Notes: generated from the sequence alone by a model not told the origin. DNA of 52,583 nucleotides from an uncultured Lachnospiraceae bacterium (GCA_934432885.1 CAKRYY010000020.1:1-52583), one strand, 5' to 3'; numbered from the stretch's first letter, positions 24,630 to 33,986 are shown. Made by a program: numbers and translations.

Positions 24630-25898
24630 TTACTTCGCTTTTTTCATTGCTTCGCGGTGCACAACCAGAGGCTCACTGGTGCCATCTACGACCTCTTTGG
24701 TAATCACGCACTGCTCAATCGTATCATCCGACGGAATTCGATACATAACATCCATCAGGATATTTTCCATAATAGAACGCAGTCCTCTTGCCCCGGTCTT
24801 CCGTTCCATGGCCTTTTTTGCAATCTCTGTAACCGCCTCATCTTTAAAGGAAAGCTCTACATCATCATAAGCAAACAGCTTCTGATACTGCTTAATCAAC
24901 GCATTCTTAGGCTCCTTTAAAATCCGCACAAGCGCTTCCTCATCCAATCCCTCTAAGGATACGTTAATCGGCACTCTGCCGACAAACTCAGGAATCAGAC
25001 CAAATTTAACCAAATCCTGCGGTGTTACCTCTCCCAGAATTTCGCCGATTTCCTTTGTCGTCTTTGTTCCCATCTTGGCATTAAAGCCGATAATCTTGCG
25101 GTTGAGCCGCTCCTCTACAATCTTATCCAGACCGTCAAATGCACCGCCGCAGATAAACAAGATATTGGAGGTGTCAATCTGAATCAGCTCCTGATGCGGA
25201 TGCTTTCTTCCGCCCTGCGGTGGAACACTTGCAACAGTGCCTTCAATAATCTTTAACAGCGCCTGCTGTACGCCTTCGCCGGAAACGTCCCTTGTAATGG
25301 AAACATTTTCACTTTTCTTGGTGATCTTATCAATTTCATCAATGTAGATCATGCCATACTGGGCACGCTCTACATCATAATCGGCTGCCTGAATCAGCTT
25401 TAAAAGAATATTCTCAACATCCTCGCCTACATAGCCGGCTTCTGTCAGTGTCGTCGCATCTGCGATGGCAAACGGAACATTGATAATCTTGGCAAGCGTC
25501 TGCGCCAGATAGGTCTTACCAGAGCCTGTCGGTCCTACCATAAGGATATTGCTCTTTTGCAGCTCTACATCTCCTGGATTTTTCTCTGCGGTCACACGTT
25601 TATAGTGATTGTATACCGCTACTGACAATACTTTTTTTGCAGAATCCTGACCGATCACATAGTCATCCAGAAACTCCTTAATTTCAACCGGCTTTAAAAG
25701 ATTGATTTCTCCTCCGTCTCCTTTAACCGGCTGCTCATTGTCATATTCTTCTTCCATGATTTCTGCGCATATATCAATGCACTCATCACAAATGTAGACA
25801 CCTGAGGGGCCGGCAATCAGCTTTCTGACCTGATCCTGCGTTTTGTTGCAGAAAGAACATCTTACCTTATCGTCAGAATTCTTTGTCATCTTCGCCAT
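24630..25898 (-). CDS. clpX: ClpX, ATPase subunit of the Clp protease
   Basis: A 422-residue AAA+ unfoldase. The N-terminal C4 zinc-binding domain ([11 protein letters not shown] ... ICDECIDIC) binds adaptors. Walker A is [13 protein letters not shown] and Walker B YIDEIDKI. The substrate loop [11 protein letters not shown] and the ClpP-docking region ([11 protein letters not shown], an IGF loop) are present. It passes unfolded proteins to ClpP, encoded 11 bases upstream. AGGAG precedes the ATG. Confidence 0.98.
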   Translation of the reverse strand: MAKMTKNSDDKVRCSFCNKTQDQVRKLIAGPSGVYICDECIDICAEIMEEEYDNEQPVKGDGGEINLLKPVEIKEFLDDYVIGQDSAKKVLSVAVYNHYKRVTAEKNPGDVELQKSNILMVGPTGSGKTYLAQTLAKIINVPFAIADATTLTEAGYVGEDVENILLKLIQAADYDVERAQYGMIYIDEIDKITKKSENVSITRDVSGEGVQQALLKIIEGTVASVPPQGGRKHPHQELIQIDTSNILFICGGAFDGLDKIVEERLNRKIIGFNAKMGTKTTKEIGEILGEVTPQDLVKFGLIPEFVGRVPINVSLEGLDEEALVRILKEPKNALIKQYQKLFAYDDVELSFKDEAVTEIAKKAMERKTGARGLRSIMENILMDVMYRIPSDDTIEQCVITKEVVDGTSEPLVVHREAMKKAK

Positions 25899-25909
25899 TG
25901 TCTCCTCAC

Positions 25910-26500
25910 CTATACAGTCGGTCTGAACGTAATTACCTTATCGATCAGTCCGTATTCTTTTGCTTCCTCCGCTGTTTTCCAGTTATCACGTTCGGTATCC
26001 GCACAAATTACATCATAAGGCTGTCCGGTATTCTCCGCTAACATCCTGTTCATTTTTTCTTTCGTTTTCATCATATGCTTTGCGGCAATCTCGATTTCAG
26101 TTGCCTGTCCCTGTGTTCCGCCAAGCGGCTGATGAATCATAACCTCTGCATTCGGAAGCGCGCTTCTTTTGCCCTTCGTTCCGCCCGCTAACAAAAATGC
26201 TCCCATGCTCGCTGCCATACCGATGCAGATGGTTGCAACGTCGCATTTGATATAGTGCATGGTATCATAGATTGCCATACCAGCCGTAATCACGCCGCCG
26301 GGGCTGTTGATATAAAGCTGGATGTCCTTCTCTGGGTCCTCTGCCTCGAGGAAAAGCATCTGCGCTACAATCAGGCTTGCTGTTGTCTCGTTGACTTCCT
26401 CTCCCAGAAAGATAATCCTGTCTTTTAACAGTCTTGAATAAATGTCGTAGGAGCGCTCGCCCCTGCTCGTTTGTTCAATGACATAAGGTACTAAACTCAT
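25910..26500 (-). CDS. clpP: ClpP, proteolytic subunit of the Clp protease
   Basis: A 196-residue serine peptidase forming tetradecamers. The nucleophile Ser lies in [13 protein letters not shown], the His in [14 protein letters not shown], and the Asp follows in the [10 protein letters not shown] segment. AAGGAGG precedes ATG 26500; an extension to 26542 is unsupported. The tig-clpP-clpX order is classic for Firmicutes. Confidence 0.98.
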   Translation of the reverse strand: MSLVPYVIEQTSRGERSYDIYSRLLKDRIIFLGEEVNETTASLIVAQMLFLEAEDPEKDIQLYINSPGGVITAGMAIYDTMHYIKCDVATICIGMAASMGAFLLAGGTKGKRSALPNAEVMIHQPLGGTQGQATEIEIAAKHMMKTKEKMNRMLAENTGQPYDVICADTERDNWKTAEEAKEYGLIDKVITFRPTV

Positions 26501-26567
26501 GGTAATGCCTCCTTGTCCTCTTTTCATTGTATTCCGGACCACAACCGGCTATACCCTCTCATAAATA

Positions 26568-27905
26568 TTATTCTGCTGTTTCTTCCTTTTTGTCAGCTTT
26601 TTTTGCTTTGGCTTTTGTTTCCTTTGCCTGCTCTACTACGAAATCTGCAGCCTTTGTGATTGCAAGGTCATCCATAATCTGCTTCTTAGCCTTTTCATTG
26701 TCGCCAAGCATTTCTTTTACCTTGTCAATCTCCATATTGTATACTTCTGCCATACGTGCAAGCTCTTTCTCGTATTCTTCTTCGCTTGCCGCAATGTTTT
26801 CTGCTGCAACGATTGCTTCCAGAACCAGTCTGGACTTGATTCTTCTGTCAGCCTGCGGTTTTACCTGCTCAAGCAGCTTTTCTGCATTCAGACCTGTAAA
26901 CTGGAAATACTGCTCTAAGGAAAGACCCTGCATCTGTAATCTCTGTGCAAACTCGTCTACAATCTGACGCTGCTGTGTTTCCAGCATTGCATCCGGAATA
27001 TCCATTGCCGCATCTGCGATGATAGCGTCTAAAACAGCCTCTTCCTTTGCATTTCTTGCTTCTTTTTCTTTTTTCTCAGCTAATTTCTTCTTAACATCCT
27101 CTTTGTACTCAGCGAGCGTATCAAATTCGGAAACCTCACTTGCAAACTCGTCATCCAGTGCAGGAAGCTCTTTTACCTTTACTTCCTTTACAGAAACCTT
27201 GAAGAGCGCTTCCTTGCCCTTTAAATCCTCTGCATGGTAATCCTCAGGGAAGGTAACTTTAACCTCAACCTCTTCATCCTTATTCTTGCCGATGAGCTGG
27301 TCTTCAAATCCCGGAATAAAGGAGCCGGAACCGATTGTAAGCGGATAGTTCTCGCCCTTGCCGCCTTCAAATGCCACGCCGTCTACGAAGCCTTCAAAAT
27401 CGATGGTTGCAACATCGCCGTTTTCAATGGCTCTGCCTTCTACCTCGATCATTCTTGCATTATTTTCTCTTTCTTTTTCAATCTGCTCGTTGATTTCATC
27501 GTCGGTTACGTCGATGTCTGCCTTTTCTACCTTAACGCCTTTGTACTTGCCAAGCTTTACTTCCGGCTTCAAAGCAACCTCCGCCGTAAAGATAAAGGGC
27601 TTGCCAGCTTCAATCTGTGTTACCTCAATCTTAGGTGTGGATACAATCGTTTCTTCGCAGTCTTCCAGCGCTTTTTCATAAGCATCAGGAATCAGTGTAT
27701 TTGCGGCATCTTCGTAGAATACTTCCTTACCGTACATTTTTTCAATCAACTGGCGCGGAACCTTGCCCTTGCGGAATCCAGGAACGCTGATCTTACCTTT
27801 ATTTTTCTGATAAGCTGCCTGAATCGCTTTTTCAAGCTCTGTAGCTTCGACTTCGATTGTCAGCTTCGCCATATTGTTTTCTAATTTTTCCACCTGTAAA
27901 CTCAT
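26568..27905 (-). CDS. tig: Trigger factor
   Basis: A 445-residue ribosome-bound chaperone and peptidyl-prolyl isomerase. The N-terminal domain carries the ribosome signature GFRKGKVPRQLIEK. The FKBP-like domain spans about residues 160-245 (DFEGFVDGVAFEGG, IPGFEDQLIG). A long helical C-terminal domain follows and ends in a Lys/Ala/Glu-rich tail. AAGGAGG precedes ATG 27905. It is the first gene of the proteostasis series. Confidence 0.97.
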   Translation of the reverse strand: MSLQVEKLENNMAKLTIEVEATELEKAIQAAYQKNKGKISVPGFRKGKVPRQLIEKMYGKEVFYEDAANTLIPDAYEKALEDCEETIVSTPKIEVTQIEAGKPFIFTAEVALKPEVKLGKYKGVKVEKADIDVTDDEINEQIEKERENNARMIEVEGRAIENGDVATIDFEGFVDGVAFEGGKGENYPLTIGSGSFIPGFEDQLIGKNKDEEVEVKVTFPEDYHAEDLKGKEALFKVSVKEVKVKELPALDDEFASEVSEFDTLAEYKEDVKKKLAEKKEKEARNAKEEAVLDAIIADAAMDIPDAMLETQQRQIVDEFAQRLQMQGLSLEQYFQFTGLNAEKLLEQVKPQADRRIKSRLVLEAIVAAENIAASEEEYEKELARMAEVYNMEIDKVKEMLGDNEKAKKQIMDDLAITKAADFVVEQAKETKAKAKKADKKEETAE

Positions 27906-28003
27906 CTTGGTTTCCTCCTTAAATTTGCCGCTGCGGCTCTCCTCTGTGATTCTATTAAAAATGGGCACATCCGATAAAATCCCATACTCACAGTCATTCT
28001 ACG

Positions 28004-28032
28004 ATTATATCATACGCCTTTTAAAAGCGCAA
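28004..28032 (-). promoter_or_regulatory. Promoter of the tig gene series
   Basis: TTGCGC (28027-28032), a 17-base spacer and a perfect TATAAT (28004-28009) on the minus strand, about 100 bases before tig. Confidence 0.75.
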
Positions 28033-28122
28033 GAATTCTTGAAAAACTTACCATTATAATTCATTTTGTTTTGTAAATACTAACATCAAGATAAGCAAGA
28101 CAAGCGCGGAGCGGAGAACATT

Positions 28123-28158
28123 CTCTTCAGGATAAGCGCGGTCACGCTTATCTTGAGA
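28123..28158. other. Hairpin upstream of the spore protein gene
   Basis: CTC..AGGATAAGCG and CGCTTATCTTGAGAG pair around a six-base loop, about 45 bases before the spore protein start. Related short pieces (AAGATAAGCAAG, GCGCGGAGCGGAG) lie just upstream in 28087-28115. It could be an insulator of read-through or leader structure. No T-run follows. Nothing else is evident in the tig-spore gene gap. Confidence 0.45.
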
Positions 28159-28204
28159 GATAGATAACAGCAAAAACAGAAAAATTAACGGAGGTGAACG
28201 TACT

Positions 28205-28408
28205 ATGGCAAGTTCTAACAGAAGCAATAGAACAGAGGTGCCGGAAGCAAAGGCAGCTATGGATCGTTTTAAAACTGAGGTTGCATCTGAACTGGGAATC
28301 AGCTTAAAGGAAGGTTACAATGGTGACCTTACTTCCAAGGAAGCCGGAAGCATCGGCGGCGAGATGGTTCGCAGAATGATCAAGCGTCAGGAAGAACAGA
28401 TGAAATAA
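28205..28408 (+). CDS. Alpha/beta-type small acid-soluble spore protein
   Basis: A 67-residue DNA-binding spore protein. EAKAAMDRFKTEVASELGI holds the germination protease (GPR) cleavage region around TEVA, and GYNGDLTSKEAGSIGGEMV with RRMIK is the conserved C-terminal half. It coats and protects DNA in the dormant spore, so the host forms endospores. GGAGGTGAACGTACT precedes the ATG. It should be expressed in the forespore by sigma-G, but I could not assign that promoter with confidence. Confidence 0.97.
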   Translation: MASSNRSNRTEVPEAKAAMDRFKTEVASELGISLKEGYNGDLTSKEAGSIGGEMVRRMIKRQEEQMK

Positions 28409-28425
28409 CATCTGCTTTCAAAAGC

Positions 28426-28462
28426 AAAGAGAGCGTCGGGCAAAGCCCGGCGCTCTCTCTTT
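28426..28462. terminator. Terminator shared by the spore protein and amino-acid ABC genes
   Basis: AAAGAGAGCGTCGGG, loop CAAA, and CCCGGCGCTCTCTCTTT form a long stem with T-rich ends in both directions between converging genes. Confidence 0.85.
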
Positions 28463-28523
28463 ACATATCGCACTGTCAGATGCCTGCAATGCTGCATAAA
28501 AATCATCTGGCAGCTTTTTAATA

Positions 28524-29261
28524 TCACTGCTGTCTGAAGCGTGATAAAAATTCCTTTGTCTTTTCACTCTTTGGACTGCCAAATACCTCCTCTGGCGTTC
28601 CTTCTTCTTCAATAATGCCGTCCGCCATAAAGATAACGCGGTCAGAAACATCTCTTGCAAATGCCATCTCATGCGTTACAATCAGCATGGTCAGACCTTC
28701 CTTTGCCAGATTTTCCATAACCTGCAATACCTCGCCGACCATCTGCGGGTCTAACGCCGACGTCGGTTCGTCAAACAAAAGCACCTCCGGCTCCATCGCA
28801 AGCGCCCGCGCAATCGCTACACGCTGCTTCTGTCCGCCTGAAAGCTGTCTGGGCTTTGCATTGATATAAGGCTCCATTCCTACCTTTTGCAGGAAAAAGA
28901 CTGCCTTTTCGCGCGCTTCCTCTTTGGATTTTCCAGCGACCTTGCGCTGTCCTACCATACAGTTTTCCAGCACGTTCATATTTTCAAATAAGTTAAAGCT
29001 CTGGAATACCATGCCGACCTTTTTGCGGTAAGCAGGCACTGACTCACCCGGCTCTGTGATGTCCTTTCCATGATACAGAATCTGTCCACTGTCCGCTTCC
29101 TCAAGCAGGTTGATACAGCGCAGCAGAGTCGATTTGCCGGAGCCCGATGCGCCGATAATGGAAATAACATTTCCCGGATATACTGTAAAATCAATATTTT
29201 TAAGTACCTGATGGCTGCCAAAGCCCTTTTGCAGATTTTTAATTTCCAATACCTTTTCCAT
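28524..29261 (-). CDS. Polar amino-acid ABC transporter, ATP-binding protein
   Basis: A 245-residue ATPase of the GlnQ/HisP type. Walker A is [12 protein letters not shown], the Q-loop follows in [11 protein letters not shown], the signature is [16 protein letters not shown], Walker B is [13 protein letters not shown], and the H-loop is VTHEM. It powers the importer formed with the permease (20 bases upstream) and the binding lipoprotein. AGAGGAG precedes the ATG. Confidence 0.96.
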   Translation of the reverse strand: MEKVLEIKNLQKGFGSHQVLKNIDFTVYPGNVISIIGASGSGKSTLLRCINLLEEADSGQILYHGKDITEPGESVPAYRKKVGMVFQSFNLFENMNVLENCMVGQRKVAGKSKEEAREKAVFFLQKVGMEPYINAKPRQLSGGQKQRVAIARALAMEPEVLLFDEPTSALDPQMVGEVLQVMENLAKEGLTMLIVTHEMAFARDVSDRVIFMADGIIEEEGTPEEVFGSPKSEKTKEFLSRFRQQ

Positions 29262-29281
29262 GACCGTCTTCTCCTCTGTCC

Positions 29282-30058
29282 TCAGGCTCTTTTCTTGCCG
29301 AGCTGATTTCCTATATCCATGCAGTCTACCATCTCATAGTTGTCACTTCCGTCTATCTTATTTTCCAGAAGTCTGAGCAGTCTTGAGGTTACAACCGTCA
29401 TTGTCAGATAAATAAGCATAACGATGGTTGCCGACTCAAAGTAGGTGTAGAGCGCACCGGAAACGCTTTTGTGAACAAAGAAAAGGTCTACAATACTGAT
29501 AACAGAAAGCACCGAGGTATCCTTGATGTTGATGATCAGGTTATTGCCAATCTGCGGAAGGATATTTCTAAATGCCTGCGGCAGAATGACGCAGGTCATC
29601 GCCTGTACGTGATTCATGCCAATCGCCTTTGCTCCTTCCATCTGACCGGGGTCTACAGAAAGGATACCGCCCCTGACGGATTCCGCCATATAAGCACCCG
29701 TATTGATGGAAACAACCAAAAACGCCGCCTGCCACATGCCAAGCTGGATATTGCACATCTGGGAAAGTCCATAATAAATGAAAACCGCCTGCACAATCAT
29801 AGGCGTGCCCCTGAATACCTCAACGTAAATGTTCAGAACGATGCGGAAAAACTGTAAAATGCCTCTTTTGAATACAGAATCCCTTTTTTTGTCGGATGGT
29901 ATCGTCTGCACCACGCCTGCCGCAAAACCAATCAGGCAGCCGACTGCGGTGGAAACAATCGCAATCAGGAGGGTTGTCCCAGCGCCCTTTAAGTAAGAGG
30001 TGCCATACCGCTCCAGTATATAAATAATCCGTTGCAAAAAATTCATGTCTGAAATCAC
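29282..30058 (-). CDS. Polar amino-acid ABC transporter, permease
   Basis: A 258-residue HisM/GlnP-type permease with about five helices. The cytoplasmic coupling motif [22 protein letters not shown] is the EAA loop, and [20 protein letters not shown] is typical of the polar amino-acid family. The start is GTG 30058 with GGAG eight bases upstream; an ATG four codons on is the alternative. Only one permease is encoded, so it probably acts as a homodimer. Confidence 0.94.
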   Translation of the reverse strand: MISDMNFLQRIIYILERYGTSYLKGAGTTLLIAIVSTAVGCLIGFAAGVVQTIPSDKKRDSVFKRGILQFFRIVLNIYVEVFRGTPMIVQAVFIYYGLSQMCNIQLGMWQAAFLVVSINTGAYMAESVRGGILSVDPGQMEGAKAIGMNHVQAMTCVILPQAFRNILPQIGNNLIINIKDTSVLSVISIVDLFFVHKSVSGALYTYFESATIVMLIYLTMTVVTSRLLRLLENKIDGSDNYEMVDCMDIGNQLGKKRA

Positions 30059-30101
30059 GTTCTCTACTCCTTTGCTGCTTCAGGCGCGCCGCCTGCCCTC
30101 C

Positions 30102-30962
30102 TTATTCGGAAAGCGGCTGTACGCTGATTGCCTCGTTCATCATTTTTTCATAGTCTTCTTTTGTCATTTTGGAAAGTACGCCATTGATTCCATCCAGAAG
30201 CTCTTTATTGCCCTTCTGTACGGAAATGCCGATGTTGATTTCCTCCTCGGATACCTGGAAATTATCCTGTGTATCTGTAAAATCAAGCAGCTTTAAGTCA
30301 GGATAAGCTGTACATGCTGCCATTGCCGTAGGCATATCGGTTACAACAAGCTCTGTACGTCCGCTTTCCAGTGCAACCAGCATTGCCGGTGCAGATTCCT
30401 GAGCAGGCTGGATGTTCGCATCCTTAATCTGTCCAAGACATACATCATACCATACGGTTCCAAGCTGGGAGGTACAGGTCGCGCCTGCCAGGTCTGAAAG
30501 TCCCTTTGCATCCGCATAGGCTCCGTCAGCCTTTGTCAGTCCTACAATAGAAGCATAGTAATAAGGCTCCGTAAAATCTACCATCTCAAGACGCTCTGAG
30601 GTAATGGACTGTCCTGCGATAACACAGTCAACCGTGCCGGACTGTACTGCCGGTACGAGAGAATCCCAGTCAAGCTTTACAATCTGCAGCTCACGTCCAA
30701 GCTCCTGTGCAATCTTCTTTGCCATCATTACGTCATAACCATACGCATAGTCCTTGCTGTCCTGAATCGGCACAGCACCATTGGAGTCATCCGGCTGTGT
30801 CCAGTTATAAGGCGCATAGCCACATTCCATCGCTACCTTTAAGGTCTTTCCATCTCCAGCTGCAGCAGCACCCTCTGCATCTGTCGTCTTTGCCGCACCG
30901 CATGCTGTCATCGTCAGTGCCGCCATCGTTGCAAGCAGCACAGCTACCACACTTTTCTTCAT
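30102..30962 (-). CDS. Amino-acid ABC transporter, substrate-binding lipoprotein
   Basis: A 286-residue SBP_bac_3-type binding protein. The signal MKKSVVAVLLATMAALTMTAC ends in a lipobox with Cys at residue 21, so it is anchored to the outer face of the membrane. Family motifs are CGYAPYNWTQ, YGYDVMMAKKIAQELGRELQI, IAGQSITSERLEMVDFTEPYYYASI and TCTSQLGTVWYD. The ligand, one of the polar amino acids, cannot be told from sequence. It is the first gene of the importer operon. Confidence 0.95.
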   Translation of the reverse strand: MKKSVVAVLLATMAALTMTACGAAKTTDAEGAAAAGDGKTLKVAMECGYAPYNWTQPDDSNGAVPIQDSKDYAYGYDVMMAKKIAQELGRELQIVKLDWDSLVPAVQSGTVDCVIAGQSITSERLEMVDFTEPYYYASIVGLTKADGAYADAKGLSDLAGATCTSQLGTVWYDVCLGQIKDANIQPAQESAPAMLVALESGRTELVVTDMPTAMAACTAYPDLKLLDFTDTQDNFQVSEEEINIGISVQKGNKELLDGINGVLSKMTKEDYEKMMNEAISVQPLSE

Positions 30963-31020
30963 AATCTTCTCCTCCGTCTGTAACTCATGCCTCCTGCCCT
31001 GTGAAAGAATTATGCTTTTC

Positions 31021-31045
31021 GTGCAATGGGAATTTCCTATTGCAC
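31021..31045. other. Hairpin in the amino-acid importer leader
   Basis: GTGCAATGGGAA and TTCCTATTGCAC pair almost perfectly within the ~145-base 5' leader of the ABC operon. The A-rich run on the plus strand beside it does not follow a plus-strand gene. It resembles hairpins at 3486, 10416 and 45337 (GGAA..TTCC core). Confidence 0.6.
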
Positions 31046-31114
31046 AAAAAAAGAAACTTTCCCCCAGGAACGCTTCTTCTTTGAAGTCATGAATTTCCCT
31101 TTTACTTTAGGTGT

Positions 31115-31143
31115 AATATAGCGCATTTCTCCCTGCAAGTCAA
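31115..31143 (-). promoter_or_regulatory. Promoter of the amino-acid importer
   Basis: TTGACT (31138-31143) and TATATT (31115-31120) 17 bases apart on the minus strand. The rest of the 300-base gap to the next gene holds the leader hairpin and the terminator of the surface protein gene. Confidence 0.75.
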
Positions 31144-31220
31144 GCAATTATGCGTAACTTGGTTAATTTTTCACGAGTTGTGCATCTGTTTTTATATAAT
31201 GAAAATTTTCCTTTGCGCAA

Positions 31221-31251
31221 AAAGACCCGGTGGAAGTTCCACCAGGTCTTT
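31221..31251 (-). terminator. Terminator after the surface protein gene
   Basis: AAAGACC.GGTGGAA and TTCCACC.GGTCTTT pair with one mismatch. A TTTTTG run follows on the minus strand. Confidence 0.85.
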
Positions 31252-31264
31252 GTTTTGTTATCAA

Positions 31265-33124
31265 TTATGCCGCAGATGCTGCCGCCATCGTGCAGACCGC
31301 AATCTGACAGGATGCCGGAATGGTCACTGCCATCGTTCCATCCGTAAATGTCTCCGTCTTTGCCAGCGTCAGATTTCCCAAAGCGTCCACTGCCAGCAGT
31401 ATACCATCCTTTGGAATGGAGCCTGGTGCAAGGAATATCGTCACGGTATCTGTAGAATTTATCCCTTCAACCGAAGCTGCAAAGGTATCTGCTACCGTCA
31501 GACCAAATGCAGGACCAACTGCTGCAAATGCTGTTCTCATCTCATCTGAAGTGCCGCCGACCCGTACTGCTGCCTCTACAAACCGTCCGTCCTGCAGCAT
31601 CACATACTGCGCCGGTGTATACAGCGCCAATACGCTTGCATCCCTTGCTGCCTGTGCAGCCCGCTTGCTGTCCTCGGCAGATACCGGTTTCGCAGCAGAT
31701 GCACTGCCGCCGGAGCTGCTGTGATGATGACTGGAGGATTTTCCACTGGAAGAGCTGCTGCCTGAGGAGCTGCTATTTCCAGAAGTGCTTCCTGATGAGC
31801 TGTTTCCGCCTGAGGAACTTCCGCCGCCTGAGCTGCTGCCGCCCGTAGAAACCACAAGATTGCTATTATTTTTCTTTAAAGCGTCAATTAACTTATCGTA
31901 GCCGGTTGCGCCCTCCGGAATCTGTATCTGCCGAATCTTAGTAGTTCCACCAAATGCGTCATCTACTACCATGCTCGGAGCTTTCCGCCTTGCGAAAATC
32001 ACCGTATTTAAGTTGATGCAGTCAGCAAACGCATTAGAGCTTATACCGTTCACGCCTACTGGGATTTTAATTGTTTTAAGAGCTTTACAGCTTCTAAAAG
32101 CTCCAGTTCCGATTGTACTCAAGCCTGAGGGTAATTCTTCCAAAGTAAGGTTCCAATTCTCATAAAATGCACCGGTTCCAATCGTTCTCAGGCTTGCCGG
32201 GAGCTTATCCAGACTGAGCTGTTTGCAGCTCTGGAATGCTCTTTCTCCAATATCCGTAAGCTTGCCTGAAAGTCTTATTGCTTTAAGATTGCTGTTACCT
32301 GAAAATGCGTCATTTCCAATCCAAGTAACGCTGTCCGCAAGCTGTACCTCTTCAATAGTGTCACTATTACGAAATGCGTTCTTAGAAACCGAGGTTATTC
32401 CCGATCCTATCAAAACTGTTTTAACCTTCCCAGTAGAGCTATTGCTATTCAGATAAGCGTTCCATGGGTACGCCGACGCAGACGATAAAATCGGCATATC
32501 GCCCGAGCCGGTGATCGTAAGCGTACCAAGACTATTCAGTTCCCACTTAATATTTTCCAAAGTTCCAGAAGCAAGAATCGCATTGCTCATTAACGCAATT
32601 TCATTTTCAGGCATTTCCAATAGCGCCACAATTTCTGCCTGTGCTGCAGCAGCTTCCTCTTCCGTGCTGCATTCGTCACAGACATAGCCGCACGGCATTC
32701 CTTCTACAGCAGCCTGATAGCCACATTCATCGTTATGCTCATGTTTACAGGAAAGCTTCTGCGTGATACAGCCGCTCTCTTCGCTGCAGACATGCTTGCA
32801 GGAAAGTACATCCTTATAGCAGTCCGCATCGTGCTCATGTCCTTCCTCTGTCACCTCACATACCTGCTTCTGCTCATAGCAGTCTTTATCGTGCTTATGG
32901 ACGCATTTTTCTACTGTCTCATAGCACTCCCCGGTATGTTCATGGCTGCAGGCGCTCTCCGGTACCGCTTCCGTATAGCCACAGTCCACATCATGCTCCG
33001 TGTGATGTTCGCACAGTCCACCTGTCGCAGGCGCTTGTGCAGCGAATACTGTGCTGGTGCTCATGGAGAGCAGCAGACAACCGCTAAAGAGCATGCCAAA
33101 TAGTTTCCATTTTGATGTTTTCAT
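31265..33124 (-). CDS. Secreted Cys/His-repeat and leucine-rich-repeat surface protein
   Basis: A 619-residue secreted protein. A signal peptide (MKTSKWKLFGMLFSGCLLL, cleavage near STVFAAQA) leads into about 115 residues with repeated Cys/His units such as CSHEHTGECYE, CVHKHDKDCYE and CKHEHNDECGY. These look like metal-binding or disulfide-knotted repeats. Residues ~205-400 are BspA-type leucine-rich repeats (IGNDAFSGNSNLKAI, IGTGAFRSCKALKTI). A ~55-residue Ser/Gly linker with a HHH patch follows, and a C-terminal ~140-residue domain I cannot name. There is no LPxTG sorting signal. BspA repeats often bind host matrix proteins or other cells (family knowledge). GGAGG lies ten bases before the ATG. 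It is monocistronic. Confidence 0.88.
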   Translation of the reverse strand: MKTSKWKLFGMLFSGCLLLSMSTSTVFAAQAPATGGLCEHHTEHDVDCGYTEAVPESACSHEHTGECYETVEKCVHKHDKDCYEQKQVCEVTEEGHEHDADCYKDVLSCKHVCSEESGCITQKLSCKHEHNDECGYQAAVEGMPCGYVCDECSTEEEAAAAQAEIVALLEMPENEIALMSNAILASGTLENIKWELNSLGTLTITGSGDMPILSSASAYPWNAYLNSNSSTGKVKTVLIGSGITSVSKNAFRNSDTIEEVQLADSVTWIGNDAFSGNSNLKAIRLSGKLTDIGERAFQSCKQLSLDKLPASLRTIGTGAFYENWNLTLEELPSGLSTIGTGAFRSCKALKTIKIPVGVNGISSNAFADCINLNTVIFARRKAPSMVVDDAFGGTTKIRQIQIPEGATGYDKLIDALKKNNSNLVVSTGGSSSGGGSSSGGNSSSGSTSGNSSSSGSSSSSGKSSSHHHSSSGGSASAAKPVSAEDSKRAAQAARDASVLALYTPAQYVMLQDGRFVEAAVRVGGTSDEMRTAFAAVGPAFGLTVADTFAASVEGINSTDTVTIFLAPGSIPKDGILLAVDALGNLTLAKTETFTDGTMAVTIPASCQIAVCTMAAASAA

Positions 33125-33184
33125 GTCCCTTATTCCTCCTTATTTATACTCGGTACTCCCATTCTGGCTCTGCCAGATATAGTC

Positions 33185-33213
33185 ATTATAGCCTATTTAT
33201 CTGCTTTGTACAA
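33185..33213 (-). promoter_or_regulatory. Promoter of the surface protein gene
   Basis: TTGTAC (33208-33213), 17-base spacer and TATAAT (33185-33190) on the minus strand. A possible opposing promoter for the next gene is TTGATG (33237-33242) with TAAAAT 18 bases further (33261-33266). Confidence 0.7.
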
Positions 33214-33314
33214 GTCCATGAAGCGGCAAAAGAATTTTGATGCCTCCTATGATAAAATGATAAAATATGTTATTTTATACTATGTAATATAAAAGCTGAT
33301 GGAGGTGTTATAGC

Positions 33315-33986
33315 ATGTCAATCCGGAATGAAATCAAGCAACAGCAGAAGAAGGCTTTAAAGGGTAAGCCCTTTTCCTATAAGCTGTCCTATTTCTTTTC
33401 CTATTATAAATTCCATGTCCTTTTTACGCTGGCAGGGCTGCTTTTTTTCATCTGCCTGCTGCGTTCCATATTGAGCGCAAGCGCTGGAAACACGCTTCAC
33501 GGACTGCTTTTCCATACTCTTTCAGATGCTAATACTACCGCGATGGAGGAGGATTTTGCCGCTTATGCAGAGCTTTCAGCAGAGGCGCCCCCGCTTCTTT
33601 TTGAAACAGGGCTTTCGATTGACCCGGATGGCGGACAGGCGGCGCTTGCAGCCTCTACCCGAACCGTTGCGTTAATCCGGGAGGGCGAGGTGGATTTTCT
33701 GCTCGGCACAAAGGAGGACTTTCTGCATTTTGCAGACGGCGGCTGTTTTCTGGATGTACGGACCTATTTAAACGATGAAGACCTTCTTCGTTATGCGGAT
33801 GACCTGCTCTATGCCAAGGACGAAAATGGAAGCAGCTATCCCGCCGCGCTCTGCTTAAAGGCTTCCCCTGCATTTTCCCGCTATGGACTCTATGATACCG
33901 ATACTGCCATCTTTGCCATTTTGTATAATGCGCCGCATCTGGAGACTTCAAAGGATTTCCTCTGCTTTCTGACACAGGCGGATTAG
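33315..33986 (+). CDS. Membrane-anchored protein of unknown function
   Basis: A 223-residue protein that I do not recognise. A basic N-terminus (KQQQKKALKGKPFSYKLSYFFSYYKFH) precedes one strong membrane segment at about residues 35-55, and the remaining ~165 residues would be outside. The SYFFSYYKFHVLF juxtamembrane pattern is seen in several unknown clostridial membrane-anchored proteins whose outer part looks like a reduced solute-binding domain; GEVDFLLGTKEDFLHFADGG would fit such a fold. GGAGGTG precedes the ATG. It stands alone between two promoters and has no clear terminator of its own. Confidence 0.75.
   Translation: MSIRNEIKQQQKKALKGKPFSYKLSYFFSYYKFHVLFTLAGLLFFICLLRSILSASAGNTLHGLLFHTLSDANTTAMEEDFAAYAELSAEAPPLLFETGLSIDPDGGQAALAASTRTVALIREGEVDFLLGTKEDFLHFADGGCFLDVRTYLNDEDLLRYADDLLYAKDENGSSYPAALCLKASPAFSRYGLYDTDTAIFAILYNAPHLETSKDFLCFLTQAD

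Noticed and set aside
28081..28160. CRISPR-like or IS-end repeats before the spore protein gene
   Set aside because: Only one hairpin with loose partial repeats is present. There are no regularly spaced units, and no transposase or Cas gene is in the window.
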